Of a stretch of DNA of 64,000 bases, positions 19,078 through 28,540 are shown in pieces. How positions within the stretch are numbered: the first letter of the stretch is position 1; each line of letters begins with the position of its first letter. The translations under genes were made by a program, and so were the position numbers. Source of the DNA: Acidipropionibacterium sp. Lineage in GTDB: Bacteria > Actinomycetota > Actinomycetes > Propionibacteriales > Propionibacteriaceae. The DNA is taken from assembly GCA_022647765.1 (NCBI GenBank), contig JALCLH010000015.1, positions 1 to 64,000 on the forward strand. The letters are read 5' to 3'. The notes under the pieces are model-generated. The model had not been told where the DNA came from and searched no databases. It saw nothing but the letters and a program-made list of their open reading frames with translations.

Positions 19078-20043
19078 TCAGCGGAACAGACCCGCGACCG
19101 AGCCGTCCTCGAAGACCTGCTGGATCGCCTTGGCGATCAGCGGGGCGATCGACAGCACCGTCATCTGCGGAATGTCGACGCCGCTGGCCGGAAGGGTGTT
19201 GGTGACGATCAGCTCCTGGATCGGGGATGCCTTGATGCGGTCCGCCGCCGGCCCGGACAGCACCGGGTGGGTGGCCGCCGCGATGACCTTGGCCGCGCCG
19301 TGATCCTCCAGGGCCTTGGCCGCCTGGCAGATGGTGCCGGCGGTGTCGATCATGTCGTCGACCAGGATGCAGGTCTTGCCCTCGACCTTGCCGACCACCT
19401 CGTGGGTGGTGGCCTCATTGGCCTTGGTGGGGTCGCGGCGCTTGTGGATGATGGCCAGCTGGCAGCCCAGCTTGTCGGTCCACATGTCGGCCAGCCGGAC
19501 GCGACCGGCATCGGGGGAGACGATCACGACGTCCTCGTGGCCGTACTTCTCCTTGACGTAGTTCGACAGCACCGGAAGCGACCAGAGGTGGTCGACGGGG
19601 CCGTCAAAGAAGCCCTGGATCTGCGCCGCGTGCAGATCCACGGCCATGATGCGGTCCGCCCCGGCGGCCGAGAAGAGATCGGCCATCAGACGAGCGGAGA
19701 TGGGCTCGCGGCCCAGGTGCTTCTTGTCCTGGCGGGCGTAGGGGTAGAAGGGCGCCACAACGGTGATCCGCTTGGCCGAGGCGCGCTTGAGGGCGTCGAT
19801 CATGATGAGCTGCTCCATCATGGCCTCGTTGACGGGAGCGCAGTGGGACTGGACGACGAAGGCGTCGCACCCTCGCACCGACTCCTGGAACTGGACGTAG
19901 ATCTCGGAGTTCGCGTAGGTGACCTGACGCGAGGGGACCAGGTCGACCCCCAGTTCCTCGGCGATCTCCTGTGCAAGTTCGGGGTAGGCCCGTCCCGAAC
20001 ACAGCATCAGGTGTTTGTTGTTGGGTCGTGTGGCACCGCTCAC
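19078..20043 (-). CDS. prs: ribose-phosphate pyrophosphokinase (PRPP synthase)
   Basis: Makes PRPP from ribose 5-phosphate and ATP for purine, pyrimidine, histidine and tryptophan synthesis. 321 residues, class I. Signatures: LMLCSGRAYPELAQEIA at the start, YPYARQDKKHLGREPISA flexible-loop region, VDLHAAQIQGFFDGPVDHL, the catalytic region HKRRDPTKANEAT, and the PRPP loop CILVDDMIDTAGTIC. The GTG start (20043) overlaps the glmU stop by 4 nt, the standard glmU-prs operon. Confidence 0.96.
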   Translation of the reverse strand: MSGATRPNNKHLMLCSGRAYPELAQEIAEELGVDLVPSRQVTYANSEIYVQFQESVRGCDAFVVQSHCAPVNEAMMEQLIMIDALKRASAKRITVVAPFYPYARQDKKHLGREPISARLMADLFSAAGADRIMAVDLHAAQIQGFFDGPVDHLWSLPVLSNYVKEKYGHEDVVIVSPDAGRVRLADMWTDKLGCQLAIIHKRRDPTKANEATTHEVVGKVEGKTCILVDDMIDTAGTICQAAKALEDHGAAKVIAAATHPVLSGPAADRIKASPIQELIVTNTLPASGVDIPQMTVLSIAPLIAKAIQQVFEDGSVAGLFR

Positions 20044-21542
20044 GAATGTTCCTCCGGCGTGGAAATGTGGTCTCGGCTGTCGGACCTGGGGTCCGAGTCT
20101 GGTGAGGGGACGCGACTCCCCTGATGGCGGGCGGCCCAGCCCGCGCTGATGTGACCGCGGCCCCTCGCGACGGCGAGAGCCTCGGCGGGCACATCCTCGG
20201 TGATCACCGAGCCGGCCGCCAGGAAGGCGTCCTGCCCGATATCGGCCGGTGCGACCACGACGACGTTGGAGCCCACGAATGCACCGTCACCCACGCTGGT
20301 GGTGCTGGTGGACTTCCCGTCGTTGTTGGCGAACACCGCCCCGGCGCCGATGGTGACATCCCTGCCGACGACGACGTCCCCGGCGTAGACCAGCCGCGGG
20401 ATGGAGGTGCCGGCCCCCAGATGGGCGTTCTTGGTCTCCACGAAGGCGCCGATCCTGGTTCCGGCGTCGAGCACCGTGCCCGGCCTGAGATTGGCCCAGG
20501 GCCCGACCCGGACCCCGTCCCCCAGCACCGCCAGGGTGGCCTCGGTGCGGGTGATCACGGTGTCCTCACCGACCTCGCAGTCGGTCAGGGTGGTCTCCGG
20601 CCCGATCACCGCGCCCGACTCGACGCTGGTGGCGCCGTTGAGATGACTGCCGGGGAGGATGGTGACGTCGGCCGCAAGATCGACATCCGGCTCGATCCAG
20701 GTGCTGGACGGATCCGCGATGGTGACCCCGTCGCGCATCCACCTCTCCAGGATGCGACGGTTCATCTCGACATTGACCCGGGACAGCTGGACCCTGTCGT
20801 TGACCCCCTCGGTCTGCCACAGATCGTCCGTCTGGTGCGCGGCCACCCCGGACAGCCCCGGATCGTCGCCCCGGATCGCGCCGGTGGCGGCCATCGAGAC
20901 GACGTCGGTCAGGTAGTACTCGCCCTGCGCATTGTCATTGGACAGGGCGGAGACGCCGTGGCGCAGGGCTGCGGCGTCGAACACGTAGATGCCGGAGTTG
21001 ATCTCGCGGATCCGGCGCTGGGCGTCGTCGGCGTCCTTGTGCTCGACGATTCCGACGACATGGTCGCCGTTGCGCAGGATCCGCCCGTAGCCGGTCGGAT
21101 CGGGCACCTCGGCGGTGAGCACGGTGGCCAGCGTTCCGGCCGCACGATGCGCCCGGACGAGCTCGGCCAGGGTCTCGGAGTTCAGCATCGGGACGTCGCC
21201 GTAGGTGACGACCACCTCGCCCTGCAGCTCCCCGAGACTGTCCAGGGCGCAGCCGACCGCGTGCCCGGTGCCCTTCTGCTCGGACTGGACGACGGTGAGG
21301 ACGTCGGGGGCGTCCTCGGCCAGCTGGGCCTCGACCTGCTCGCGGAGATGGCCGACCACCACGACCAGATGCTGCGGATTGAGGCCACGGGCCGCATTGA
21401 CGGCCCACGACAGCATGGGGCGCCCGGCCACCTCGTGCAGAAGCTTCGAGCGCTTCGACTTCATCCGGGTGCCGCCGCCGGCCGCCAACACGATGACGGC
21501 CGTCACGCCGCCGGGTGCCGTCTGGTCGCTGGTCGTGGTCAC
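20040..21542 (-). CDS. glmU: bifunctional UDP-N-acetylglucosamine pyrophosphorylase / glucosamine-1-P acetyltransferase
   Basis: Two steps to UDP-GlcNAc for peptidoglycan. The N-terminal uridyltransferase has VIVLAAGGGTRMKSKRSKLL and VVTYGDVPML (residues 15-110). The C-terminal left-handed beta-helix with hexapeptide repeats (GAVIGPETTL, RVGPWANLRPGTVL, IGAFVETKNAHLG, VFANNDGKSTSTTSVGDG) carries the acetyltransferase. The GTG start at 21542 follows GGAGTGAGGAAC; residues upstream look non-coding. About 500 residues, as expected, with a short hydrophilic tail. Confidence 0.95.
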   Translation of the reverse strand: MTTTSDQTAPGGVTAVIVLAAGGGTRMKSKRSKLLHEVAGRPMLSWAVNAARGLNPQHLVVVVGHLREQVEAQLAEDAPDVLTVVQSEQKGTGHAVGCALDSLGELQGEVVVTYGDVPMLNSETLAELVRAHRAAGTLATVLTAEVPDPTGYGRILRNGDHVVGIVEHKDADDAQRRIREINSGIYVFDAAALRHGVSALSNDNAQGEYYLTDVVSMAATGAIRGDDPGLSGVAAHQTDDLWQTEGVNDRVQLSRVNVEMNRRILERWMRDGVTIADPSSTWIEPDVDLAADVTILPGSHLNGATSVESGAVIGPETTLTDCEVGEDTVITRTEATLAVLGDGVRVGPWANLRPGTVLDAGTRIGAFVETKNAHLGAGTSIPRLVYAGDVVVGRDVTIGAGAVFANNDGKSTSTTSVGDGAFVGSNVVVVAPADIGQDAFLAAGSVITEDVPAEALAVARGRGHISAGWAARHQGSRVPSPDSDPRSDSRDHISTPEEHS

Positions 21543-21709
21543 GTTCCTCACTCCTCGTCGCGTGGAGGCCTGATTGTGTGGAGGTTTCCTCCGGTCCGTC
21601 TCGGTCACTGCGCACCGCACCCCGTGAGCGCGACGACGAGTATCTCGTATATCGCTGCTGCCGGGGACGCCCACTGAGCCTACCGCTGGACGGCGGGCCT
21701 CGGCCTCCG

Positions 21710-21788
21710 CTCCCCGGACAGGAGTCGAACCTGTGTCGCTCATCCTGATTCAAAGTCAGGCGGGCCCTACCGACAGACCAACCGGGGA
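21710..21788 (-). tRNA. tRNA-Gln(UUG)
   Basis: Acceptor TCCCCGG pairs with CCGGGGA; the anticodon stem CCTGA/TCAGG encloses CTTTGAA (anticodon UUG); T-arm ACAGG-TTCGACT-CCTGT; discriminator G. The variable region is about 9 nt and the D-loop is enlarged, so the gene is 79 nt, longer than the usual 72-75. CCA not encoded. Confidence 0.88.
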
Positions 21789-21870
21789 TCGCTCGAGATC
21801 GAGCGGACCCCACGATACGGCAACGCACGGTCCGCCCGCGCGCCACGTACCTTCCGAGTATCTTCGGGGC

Positions 21871-22620
21871 ATGGTCACCCCGTTCTCCGGCAAAGGCGCC
21901 CCCGCGGACCCGCCCCCGCCATGCGAGGCGCGGCGTCCCCGGGTCCGGATGACCAGCGCGCAGCGCCGCAATCAGCTCATCGGCGTCGCCCGCGGCCTCT
22001 TCGCGGCCAACGGCGTCGACGGCACCTCGGTCGAGGAGATCGCCGCCACCGCACAGGTCTCCAAGCCGGTGGTCTACGAGCACTTCGGCTCCAAGGACGG
22101 CCTCTACGCGGTCGTCGTCGACCGCGAGGTCCAGCTCCTCCAGACCAGCCTGCTGGCCGCCCTCACCCGGCCCCGTCAGAGCCCCCGCAGCATCCTGGAG
22201 TCCGGGGTGCTGGCCCTGCTGGACTACATCGACGACCATCCCGACGGGTTCCGGATCATCTCGCGGGACTCCTCGGTGGGCACCTCGACCGGGTCCTACG
22301 CCTCGATCCTGTCGGACGTCGCCACCTGGGTGGAGGGGCTGCTCAGCGAGACCTTCGCCGGCCACGGCTACGATCCGGCCGACGCCGGCATCTACGCCCA
22401 GGCCCTCACCGGCATGGTCGGGATGGCCGGCCAGGCGTGGCTCGACACCCGGGAGCCCTCCAAGGAGCAGGTGGCCGCGCACCTCGTCGACCTGGCCTTC
22501 AACGGCCTGGGGCGCCTGTCGGCGTCCCCCCAGCTCACCCGGTCGACCCGGCATGCCCGCGCCCTGCGCGACGGCCATGCCCAGACTCCGCCTGCGTCCC
22601 GGCCGGAGCGGTCGACCTGA
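21871..22620 (+). CDS. TetR/AcrR-family regulator
   Basis: A 249-residue regulator with a standard TetR N-terminal domain: RRNQLIGVARGLFAANG, TSVEEIAATAQVSKPVVYEH and FGSKDGLYAVVV. The ligand domain is all helical. The ATG at 21871 gives about 25 extra residues before the first helix; a start nearer MTSAQRRNQ (about 21949) is possible. Its last 86 nt overlap the convergent marR gene. No obvious target gene is adjacent on its own strand. Confidence 0.85.
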   Translation: MVTPFSGKGAPADPPPPCEARRPRVRMTSAQRRNQLIGVARGLFAANGVDGTSVEEIAATAQVSKPVVYEHFGSKDGLYAVVVDREVQLLQTSLLAALTRPRQSPRSILESGVLALLDYIDDHPDGFRIISRDSSVGTSTGSYASILSDVATWVEGLLSETFAGHGYDPADAGIYAQALTGMVGMAGQAWLDTREPSKEQVAAHLVDLAFNGLGRLSASPQLTRSTRHARALRDGHAQTPPASRPERST

Positions 22621-23113
22621 TCTCCTGATCGCCCAGCACCGCCCGCAGGCCGGCGCCGAGCCGCTCGACGTCGCGCGGGTCGATCTGGTGGAGCAGTCTC
22701 CCCTCCGACTCCAGCAGCGCCGACAGGGCGCCGTCGACCACCTCCATGCCCTTGCCGGTGAGCCCGACCAGGGCGCTGCGACCGTCCACCGGATGGGGAC
22801 GCCGTATCACCAGGCCGCGCGCCGACAGCCGCGAGATCCGGTTGGTCATCGTCCCCGAGGAGACCTCCAGCTCCACCAGCAACTGGCCGGGGCTCAACTG
22901 ATATGGCTTCCCGGAGCGGCGCAGCGCGGCCAGCACGTCGAACTCCCAGCCCTCCAGCCCGTGCTGGGCGAAGGCCCGCGAACGCTCCCGGTCCAGCAGC
23001 CGCGACAGCCGGGTGACCCGCGACCAGACCTCCATCCTGTCCACCGGCAGGTCGGGGCGCTCCCTGGCCCAGGCGGCGACGATGCGATCGACGGAGTCCG
23101 CCACCTCCCTCAC
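22535..23113 (-). CDS. MarR-family transcriptional regulator
   Basis: The winged helix is visible: WEFDVLAALRRSG, LSPGQLLVELEVSSGTMTNR (recognition helix) and LVIRRPHPVDGRSALVGLT (wing with the conserved DGR). About 192 residues; the last 25 are a Gly/Arg-rich tail that overlaps the convergent TetR 3' end. The GTG start at 23113 overlaps the ispE stop by 4 nt, so it is co-transcribed with ispE. Confidence 0.88.
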   Translation of the reverse strand: MREVADSVDRIVAAWARERPDLPVDRMEVWSRVTRLSRLLDRERSRAFAQHGLEGWEFDVLAALRRSGKPYQLSPGQLLVELEVSSGTMTNRISRLSARGLVIRRPHPVDGRSALVGLTGKGMEVVDGALSALLESEGRLLHQIDPRDVERLGAGLRAVLGDQEIRSTAPAGTQAESGHGRRAGRGHAGSTG

Positions 23114-24060
23114 ATCCTCGCCTGAAGAGTGCCGGGGAGCAGCTGCGCCCCGGGCACCGGGCCGCGCACGACCCTGACGTCGTGGACCTGACTCAGCTCG
23201 AGGAGCGCCTTGGCGACGGTGCGGCCGGTCGCCTCGTCACTGACCAGGAAGGCCGTGGTGGGACCGGATCCGGAGACCAGGCCGGCCAGCGCCCCGGCCT
23301 CGGTGCCGGCCTCCAGCACTCCGGCGAGATCCGGCCGAAGATCCAGCGCGGCGTCCTGCAGATCGTTGCCCAGGCAGCCCGCCACGGTATCGATGTCTCC
23401 GCTGGTCAGCGCGGCGATCAGGGCGGTCGGCACCCAGTTCCCGCCGGCCCCGCCGAGTTCGTCGAAGCGCCGGTAGACCTGGGGGGTCGACAGCCCCTGG
23501 CAGGAGGTCGCGAACACCCAGTGATGGGTGCCCCGCGAGATCACCGGCACCAGCCGGTCCCCGCGTCCGCGCCCCAGCGCCACCCCCCCGACCAGGGCGA
23601 ACGGGACGTCGGAGCCCAGTTCGGCGCCCAGTTGCTGCAGATCGTCGGGGCCGGTGTCCAGATCCCACAGCACCGAGCAGGCCAGCAGCGTGCCGGCCGC
23701 GTCCGCCGACCCGCCGGCCATTCCGCCGGCCACCGGGATGGACTTCTCGATCCGGATGTCGGCTCCCAGATGGGCGCCGGCCCAGCGATCCCTCATCAGC
23801 TCCGCCGCACGGTAGGCCAGGTTCGAGGAGTCGAGCGGGACCAGGTCGGCCTGCGGCCCCTCCACCGTGATCCGGATCTCCTCGTCGGAGCGGGACGCGA
23901 CGGCGATCTGGTCGTAGATCCCGACGGCCTCGAAGACGGTGGCCAGCGGGTGGTAGCCGTCCTCGCCCAGAGGACCCACGCCCAGCGCAAGGTTCAGCTT
24001 CGCCGCGACCCTGACCATCACTGGCGGGGCCTCGGGAGTGGTGCGTGCGTTGCTGGCCAT
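23110..24060 (-). CDS. ispE: 4-diphosphocytidyl-2-C-methyl-D-erythritol kinase
   Basis: GHMP kinase of the non-mevalonate isoprenoid pathway. VRVAAKLNLALGVG and GYHPLATVFEAV at the start, the ATP-binding loop PVAGGMAGGSADAAGTLLA near residue 110, and the C-terminal LVSGSGPTTAFLV. 316 residues, normal. It follows rsmA in the frequent actinobacterial order tatD, rsmA, ispE. Confidence 0.95.
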   Translation of the reverse strand: MASNARTTPEAPPVMVRVAAKLNLALGVGPLGEDGYHPLATVFEAVGIYDQIAVASRSDEEIRITVEGPQADLVPLDSSNLAYRAAELMRDRWAGAHLGADIRIEKSIPVAGGMAGGSADAAGTLLACSVLWDLDTGPDDLQQLGAELGSDVPFALVGGVALGRGRGDRLVPVISRGTHHWVFATSCQGLSTPQVYRRFDELGGAGGNWVPTALIAALTSGDIDTVAGCLGNDLQDAALDLRPDLAGVLEAGTEAGALAGLVSGSGPTTAFLVSDEATGRTVAKALLELSQVHDVRVVRGPVPGAQLLPGTLQARM

Positions 24061-24122
24061 GGAGCCAACCTATCCACTCGGAGGCACAGGCACAGCCCGG
24101 GATCGGCTCAGACCCGGCCTGT

Positions 24123-25001
24123 TCAGATCCGACCGGCGGCCGCCAGCTGATCTGCGACCCGGGCGAACCGGCCGATGTCGAGGGCCTCCCCGCGTGCCGT
24201 CGGGTCGACGCCGGCCGCCGCGACCAGCTCCGAGGCCGCCGCGGAGCCCCCGCACAGCCCCGACAGCGCCGACCGCAGCATCTTGCGCCGGTTGGCGAAA
24301 GCGGCGTCGACGACGGTGAACACCTGTTCGCGCGTCGCTGAGCAGTCCGGCGGATCGCGCCGGACGATGCGGACCAGCCCGGAGTCCACATTGGGCACCG
24401 GCCAGAACACCCGGGGCGGGACGGTTCCGGCCTTGGTCGCCTCGGCATACCAGGCCAGCTTGGCGCTGGGGACGCCGTAGACCTTCGATCCTGGGGAGGC
24501 CACCAGCCGCTCGGCCACCTCCAGCTGCACCATCACCAGGCCGGTGCGCCAGCTCTCAGCGATCTGCAGCAGGTGCAGCAGCACCGGCACCGCGACGTTG
24601 TAGGGAAGATTGGCCACCAGCGCGGTGGCCGGCGGGTCCGTCGACGGATCTGGAAGGCTCGCCACCTTGAGGGCGTCGGACTCGATGAGCTGCAGCCGCT
24701 CCGCGGCGTCGGGCATCCGTTCGGCTACGGTGCGCGGAAGCTGGGCGGCCAGCAGCGGGTCGATCTCGATGGCGACCACCTCGGCGCCGGTCTCCAGCAG
24801 GCCCAGGGTGAGCGAGCCCAGACCCGGTCCGACCTCGATCACCCGGTCCTTTGGACCGACCCCGGCCAGTGAGACCAGGCGGCGCACCGTATTGGCGTCA
24901 TGGACGAAGTTCTGTCCGCGCGACTTGGTCGGTCGCAGCCCGATCCGATCGGCCAGCTCGCGGATCTGACGCGGCCCCAGGAGCCCCTCGTCCTCACTCA
25001 T
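24123..25001 (-). CDS. rsmA: 16S rRNA (adenine1518/1519-N6) dimethyltransferase
   Basis: KsgA: methylates two adenines in helix 45 of 16S rRNA. 292 residues. SKSRGQNFVHD-like start (KSRGQNFVHDANTVRRLV), SAM loop VIEVGPGLGSLTLGLL, acidic AIEIDPLLA, and the catalytic motif NLPYNVAVPVLLHL. C-terminal helical domain FANRRKMLRSAL. Its start overlaps the tatD stop by 8 nt. Confidence 0.95.
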   Translation of the reverse strand: MSEDEGLLGPRQIRELADRIGLRPTKSRGQNFVHDANTVRRLVSLAGVGPKDRVIEVGPGLGSLTLGLLETGAEVVAIEIDPLLAAQLPRTVAERMPDAAERLQLIESDALKVASLPDPSTDPPATALVANLPYNVAVPVLLHLLQIAESWRTGLVMVQLEVAERLVASPGSKVYGVPSAKLAWYAEATKAGTVPPRVFWPVPNVDSGLVRIVRRDPPDCSATREQVFTVVDAAFANRRKMLRSALSGLCGGSAAASELVAAAGVDPTARGEALDIGRFARVADQLAAAGRI

Positions 25002-25909
25002 TCTGCGGCTCCCTTGTGATCCCCGCGACCGCGCCCCACGGCCCGCCGTAGGCCGCCGAGCCGTTCTCGTTCAGCATCCGGCAGCAGTCCGTTTCCGTCA
25101 TTGCGAGCTGTTCTGCGACGAATCGGGCGGTGTGGGCCACCAGGTAGGGCCCGTTGCGCTTGCCGCGACAGGGCATCGGGGTGAGGAAGGGCGCGTCGGT
25201 CTCGACCAGAATCCGGTCGGCCGGTGTGATGGCCAGCGCCTCGCGCTGCGGCGTCGCGGACTTGAAGGTCACCGTTCCGGAGAAGGACAGCCAGGCGCCG
25301 TGGTCCAGGCAGCGACGGGCGTGAGCGGCGTCCCCGGAGAAGCAGTGCATGATGACCCGCTCGGGCCAGCCCTCGGCGTCCAGAATGTCGAGGACGTCGT
25401 CATGGCCGTCGCGGTCGTGGATGGCCAGGGTGAGGCCGTGCCGCTTGGCCATCTGGACGTGGGCGGCGAAGGACTCGCGCTGGACCTGCCAGCCGGGGCC
25501 CTCGGGGGTGTTGTGGTGGTCGATGCCGGTCTCGCCGACGGCGCGCACATGGGGTCCGGCGCCCGCCAGCCGGTCGATCTCCTCGATCGCCTCGGCCAGC
25601 GCCCGGGGCGAGCGCGCGGCCAGCCGGGCGGCGTCGTCGGGATGGATGGCGACCTGCGGCGATCACCTGGGGGTGGGTTCGCGCCAGTTCCTCGGCGTAC
25701 CGGGATCCGGCGACGTCGCAGCCGATCTCCACCAGCCGGGTGACGCCGGTCGCGGCGGCCGCGGCCAGCGAGAGCTCCGGATCGACGCCGACCATCTCGG
25801 CCACCGTGTCCAGATGGGTGTGGGAGTCGACGATCGGACAGGCCAGCGGCTCGGGCAGGGCGGGCAGGCCCAGCTCGGCCAGCTTGGCGGCGATCTCGGG
25901 GGTTCTCAT
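24994..25909 (-). CDS. tatD: TatD-family metal-dependent hydrolase, frameshifted
   Basis: The N-terminal part starts at the ATG 25909 (MRTPEIAAKLAELGLP) and has IVDSHTHLDTVAE, the first metal-binding HxH. The frame is broken near 25645-25655: HPQVIAA continues one frame over as VAIHPDDAARLAARSP, then AVGETGIDHHNTPEG, IMHCFSGDAAHARRCLDHG and VETDAPFLTPMPCRGKRNGP, all TatD signatures. Removing one base restores about 304 residues. Family members are 3'-5' exonucleases or D-aminoacyl-tRNA deacylases. It overlaps rsmI by 4 nt and rsmA by 8 nt. Confidence 0.92.
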
Positions 25910-26860
25910 CGATTCTCCCCGTCGTCGCCGGGCTGCGCAGGTTCGTCTTCCTCGGATTGCGCGGAACTCTCGGATCCCGCGGACTCCTCGGATCGCCTCG
26001 CCAGGGCCGCGGCGTAGAGCTCGCGACGACTCACCCCGGTGCTGGTGGCGACGCTGCCCACCGCGGTGGACATCCGCTCCCCCGCCGTCCACCAGCTCTG
26101 CGACCATGTCGGTGGCCTCTGCCACGCCGACCGAGCGGGCGGGAGCACCGCCGATCACCACGGTGATCTCCCCCTTGACCCCGTCGGCGGCCCACTCGGC
26201 CAGTTCCCCCAGGGGCCCGCGGCGCACCTCCTCGTAGGTCTTGGTGAGTTCCCGGCACACCGCCGCCGGCCGGTCGGCGCCCAGCTGGGCGGCCGCCTCG
26301 GCCAGCAGCGCGGCCAGCCGGTGCGGGGCCTCGTAGACCACCATGGTGCGCGGCTCGGCGGCCAGACCGGCCAGGGCGCGACGCCGTTCCCCCGCCTTGC
26401 GCGGCAGGAAGCCCTCGAAGCAGAACCGGTCGGTGGGCAGTCCCGACAGCGCCAGGGCGGTGGTGACGGCGGTGGGTCCGGGCACCGATGTGACGCCGAT
26501 CCCCTCGTCGATGGCGGCCCGCACCAGCCGGAAGCCGGGGTCGGAGACCGACGGCATGCCGGCGTCGGTGACCACCACGACGTCGCGTCCGGCCCGCAGC
26601 TCCTCGAGCAGCTCGGGGAGCCGGTGAGCCTCATTGCCCTCGAAGAAGCTGATCACCCGGGCCGAACTGGTGATCCCCAGGCGCCGCAGCAGGTCGTGGT
26701 AGCGGCGGGTGTCCTCGGCGGCGACCACCTGCGCGGTCTGCAAGGTCTCCAGCAGGGCCTGGGACGCCGTTCGCCGGTCCCCGATCGGGGTGCCGGCCAG
26801 GATCACTCGCCCGGCCCCGGCGTCCAGCCCGGACCCGTCCAGCGGTGCAGTCTCATTCAC
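25906..26860 (-). CDS. rsmI: 16S rRNA (cytidine1402-2'-O) methyltransferase, frameshifted near 26081
   Basis: Starts MNETAPLDGSGLDAGAGRVI; then LAGTPIGDRRTASQALLETL, VVAAEDTRRYHDLLRRL, ISFFEGNEAHRLPELL, VVVTDAGMPSVSDPGFRLV and SVPGPTAVTTALALSGLPT, all signatures of the tetrapyrrole-methylase fold of RsmI. Near residue 258 a C5 run (26079-26083) carries one base too many; after correction the tail reads RMSTAVGSVATSTGVSRREL and ends at 25906, overlapping tatD by ATGA. Uncorrected, the frame runs into tatD and makes a false fusion. Divergent from the O-mannosyltransferase gene. Confidence 0.92.
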
Positions 26861-26952
26861 CGGCCCAGTGTCCCATGGTCTCGACGCGGAGCTGGTGGCC
26901 CGATGGTCGTGGTCACATGGTCATGACAGCCGGACGCTCTACGATGGGCCGA

Positions 26953-28540
26953 GTGAGTGCACCGACCCGCCGCCCGACATCGACCCTGGACCGGCTCGAT
27001 GACGGGCGAATGACCGACGGCTTCACCAGCTGGGTGGTCACCGCGGCGATCACCGCATTCGCCCTCATGCTGAGGATGTACAACGTCTCCACTCCGAAAA
27101 CCCTGGTGTTCGACGAGACCTATTATCCCAAGGATGCCTGGACACTCCTCCATCTGGGTTATGAGGGGACTTGGCCCGATGCCAAGACGGCCAATCCGGA
27201 TATCGTCAACGGGCTGACCGGAATCTGGAACAATCAGGCCGAATTCGTCGTTCATCCCCCGCTCGGAAAATGGCTCATCGCGCTGGGCGAGCAGATGTTC
27301 GGCATGAATTCCCTCGGCTGGCGGTTCATGTCGGTGGTCTTCGGCTCCCTGATGATTCTGATGACCATCCGGCTGGCCCGGAGGCTGTCGCGCTCCACCC
27401 TGGTCGGCGCGATCGCCGGAGTGCTGCTGAGTCTCGACGGACTGTCCTTCGTGATGAGCCGGATCGGTCTTCTCGACATTTTCCAGGCCTTCTTCCTGGT
27501 CGCCGGGGTGGCCTGCCGTCGCCGCCGATCGGGACTGGTTCCGGCACCGGTTGGCGGACCATCTGAGAGCCACCGGAGAGCTCAATCTCGCCGGCAGATA
27601 CGGCCCGGGCCTGTACTTCCGCCCGTGGCGGCTCACCGCGGGGCTGATGTTCGGCTGCGCGACCGCGGTCAAGTGGAACTCAATGTTCGTGCTGGCGTCG
27701 ATGGGCGTCATCTCGGTGTGCTGGGACTGGTCGGCGCGGCGTCTGGCGGGGGCGCGACGGCGGTCCTGGTGGTCGCTGCTGAGAGACGGCCTGCCCGCCT
27801 TCGTCCAGCTCGTGGTGGTCGCTGCCGCGGTCTATCTGGCCAGTTGGGCGCGTTGGCTGCAGGTGTACCCGCGAATGCATTTCGGACCCGGCTGGGCCGG
27901 CCCGGTGCCCGATCCCCAGGTCGAAAAACTAGTGGGCCGCCGCCTGGCCGCACTGTGGAATTATCACCAGCAGATCTACGATTTCCACACCGGTTCGTAC
28001 ATGATGACGCAGACCCATATCTACTCGGCGAATCCGTCCGGGTGGCTTGTCGTCCAGCGGCCGATAGGGATTGACGCCGTCAACAACATCAGCTCCGGTA
28101 CCCAGGGCTGCCAGGCGGTCAACGACACCTGTCTGAGAGTGATCTCGGCAATCGGGACGCCGGTGCTGTGGTGGATGGCGGTTGTCGCGCTGGCGGCCGC
28201 GATCGTCTGGTGGATATTCGGGCGCGACTGGCGATTCACCCTGCCAATTGTGGCGATGGCGTCGGTGTGGATTCCGTGGTTCCGCTATGACGATCGGCCG
28301 CTGTTCTTCTTCTACGCGATCTGCATCATTCCGTTCACGGTCACGATCCTGGCGATCTGGCTCGGTCAGATTCTCGGCCCTGCGGAGAACTCCGCCCGGC
28401 GCCGGACCGGCGCCGCGATCGTGGGCTGTGCGGTGACCCTGGTGGCGGTGAACTTCGCCTTCATCTATCCGATTCTCACCGACACCCTGATGACCAGGAA
28501 GGCCTGGCTGGCCCGGATGTGGTTCCGCAGCTGGATCTAG
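26953..28540 (+). CDS. pmt: dolichyl-phosphate-mannose-type protein O-mannosyltransferase, frameshifted
   Basis: A polytopic GT-C enzyme that transfers mannose from a polyprenyl phosphate to secreted proteins. The first extracytoplasmic loop has the catalytic Asp-Glu in LVFDETYYPKDAW, followed by FVVHPPLGKWLIALGE. A break near 27505-27520 separates FQAFFLVAGVA from VAADRDWFRHRLADHLRATG; one extra base explains it. The rest has several membrane spans and WNYHQQIYDFHTG. The GTG at 26953 is the likeliest start; ATG codons further upstream are less family-like. Placement divergent from rsmI is the conserved actinobacterial arrangement. Its TAG overlaps the convergent kinase TAG (CTAG). Confidence 0.9.

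Noticed and set aside
25400-26860. RsmI-TatD fusion protein
   Set aside because: The single frame arises from an extra base in a C5 run; the corrected rsmI ends at 25906 and overlaps tatD by 4 nt.
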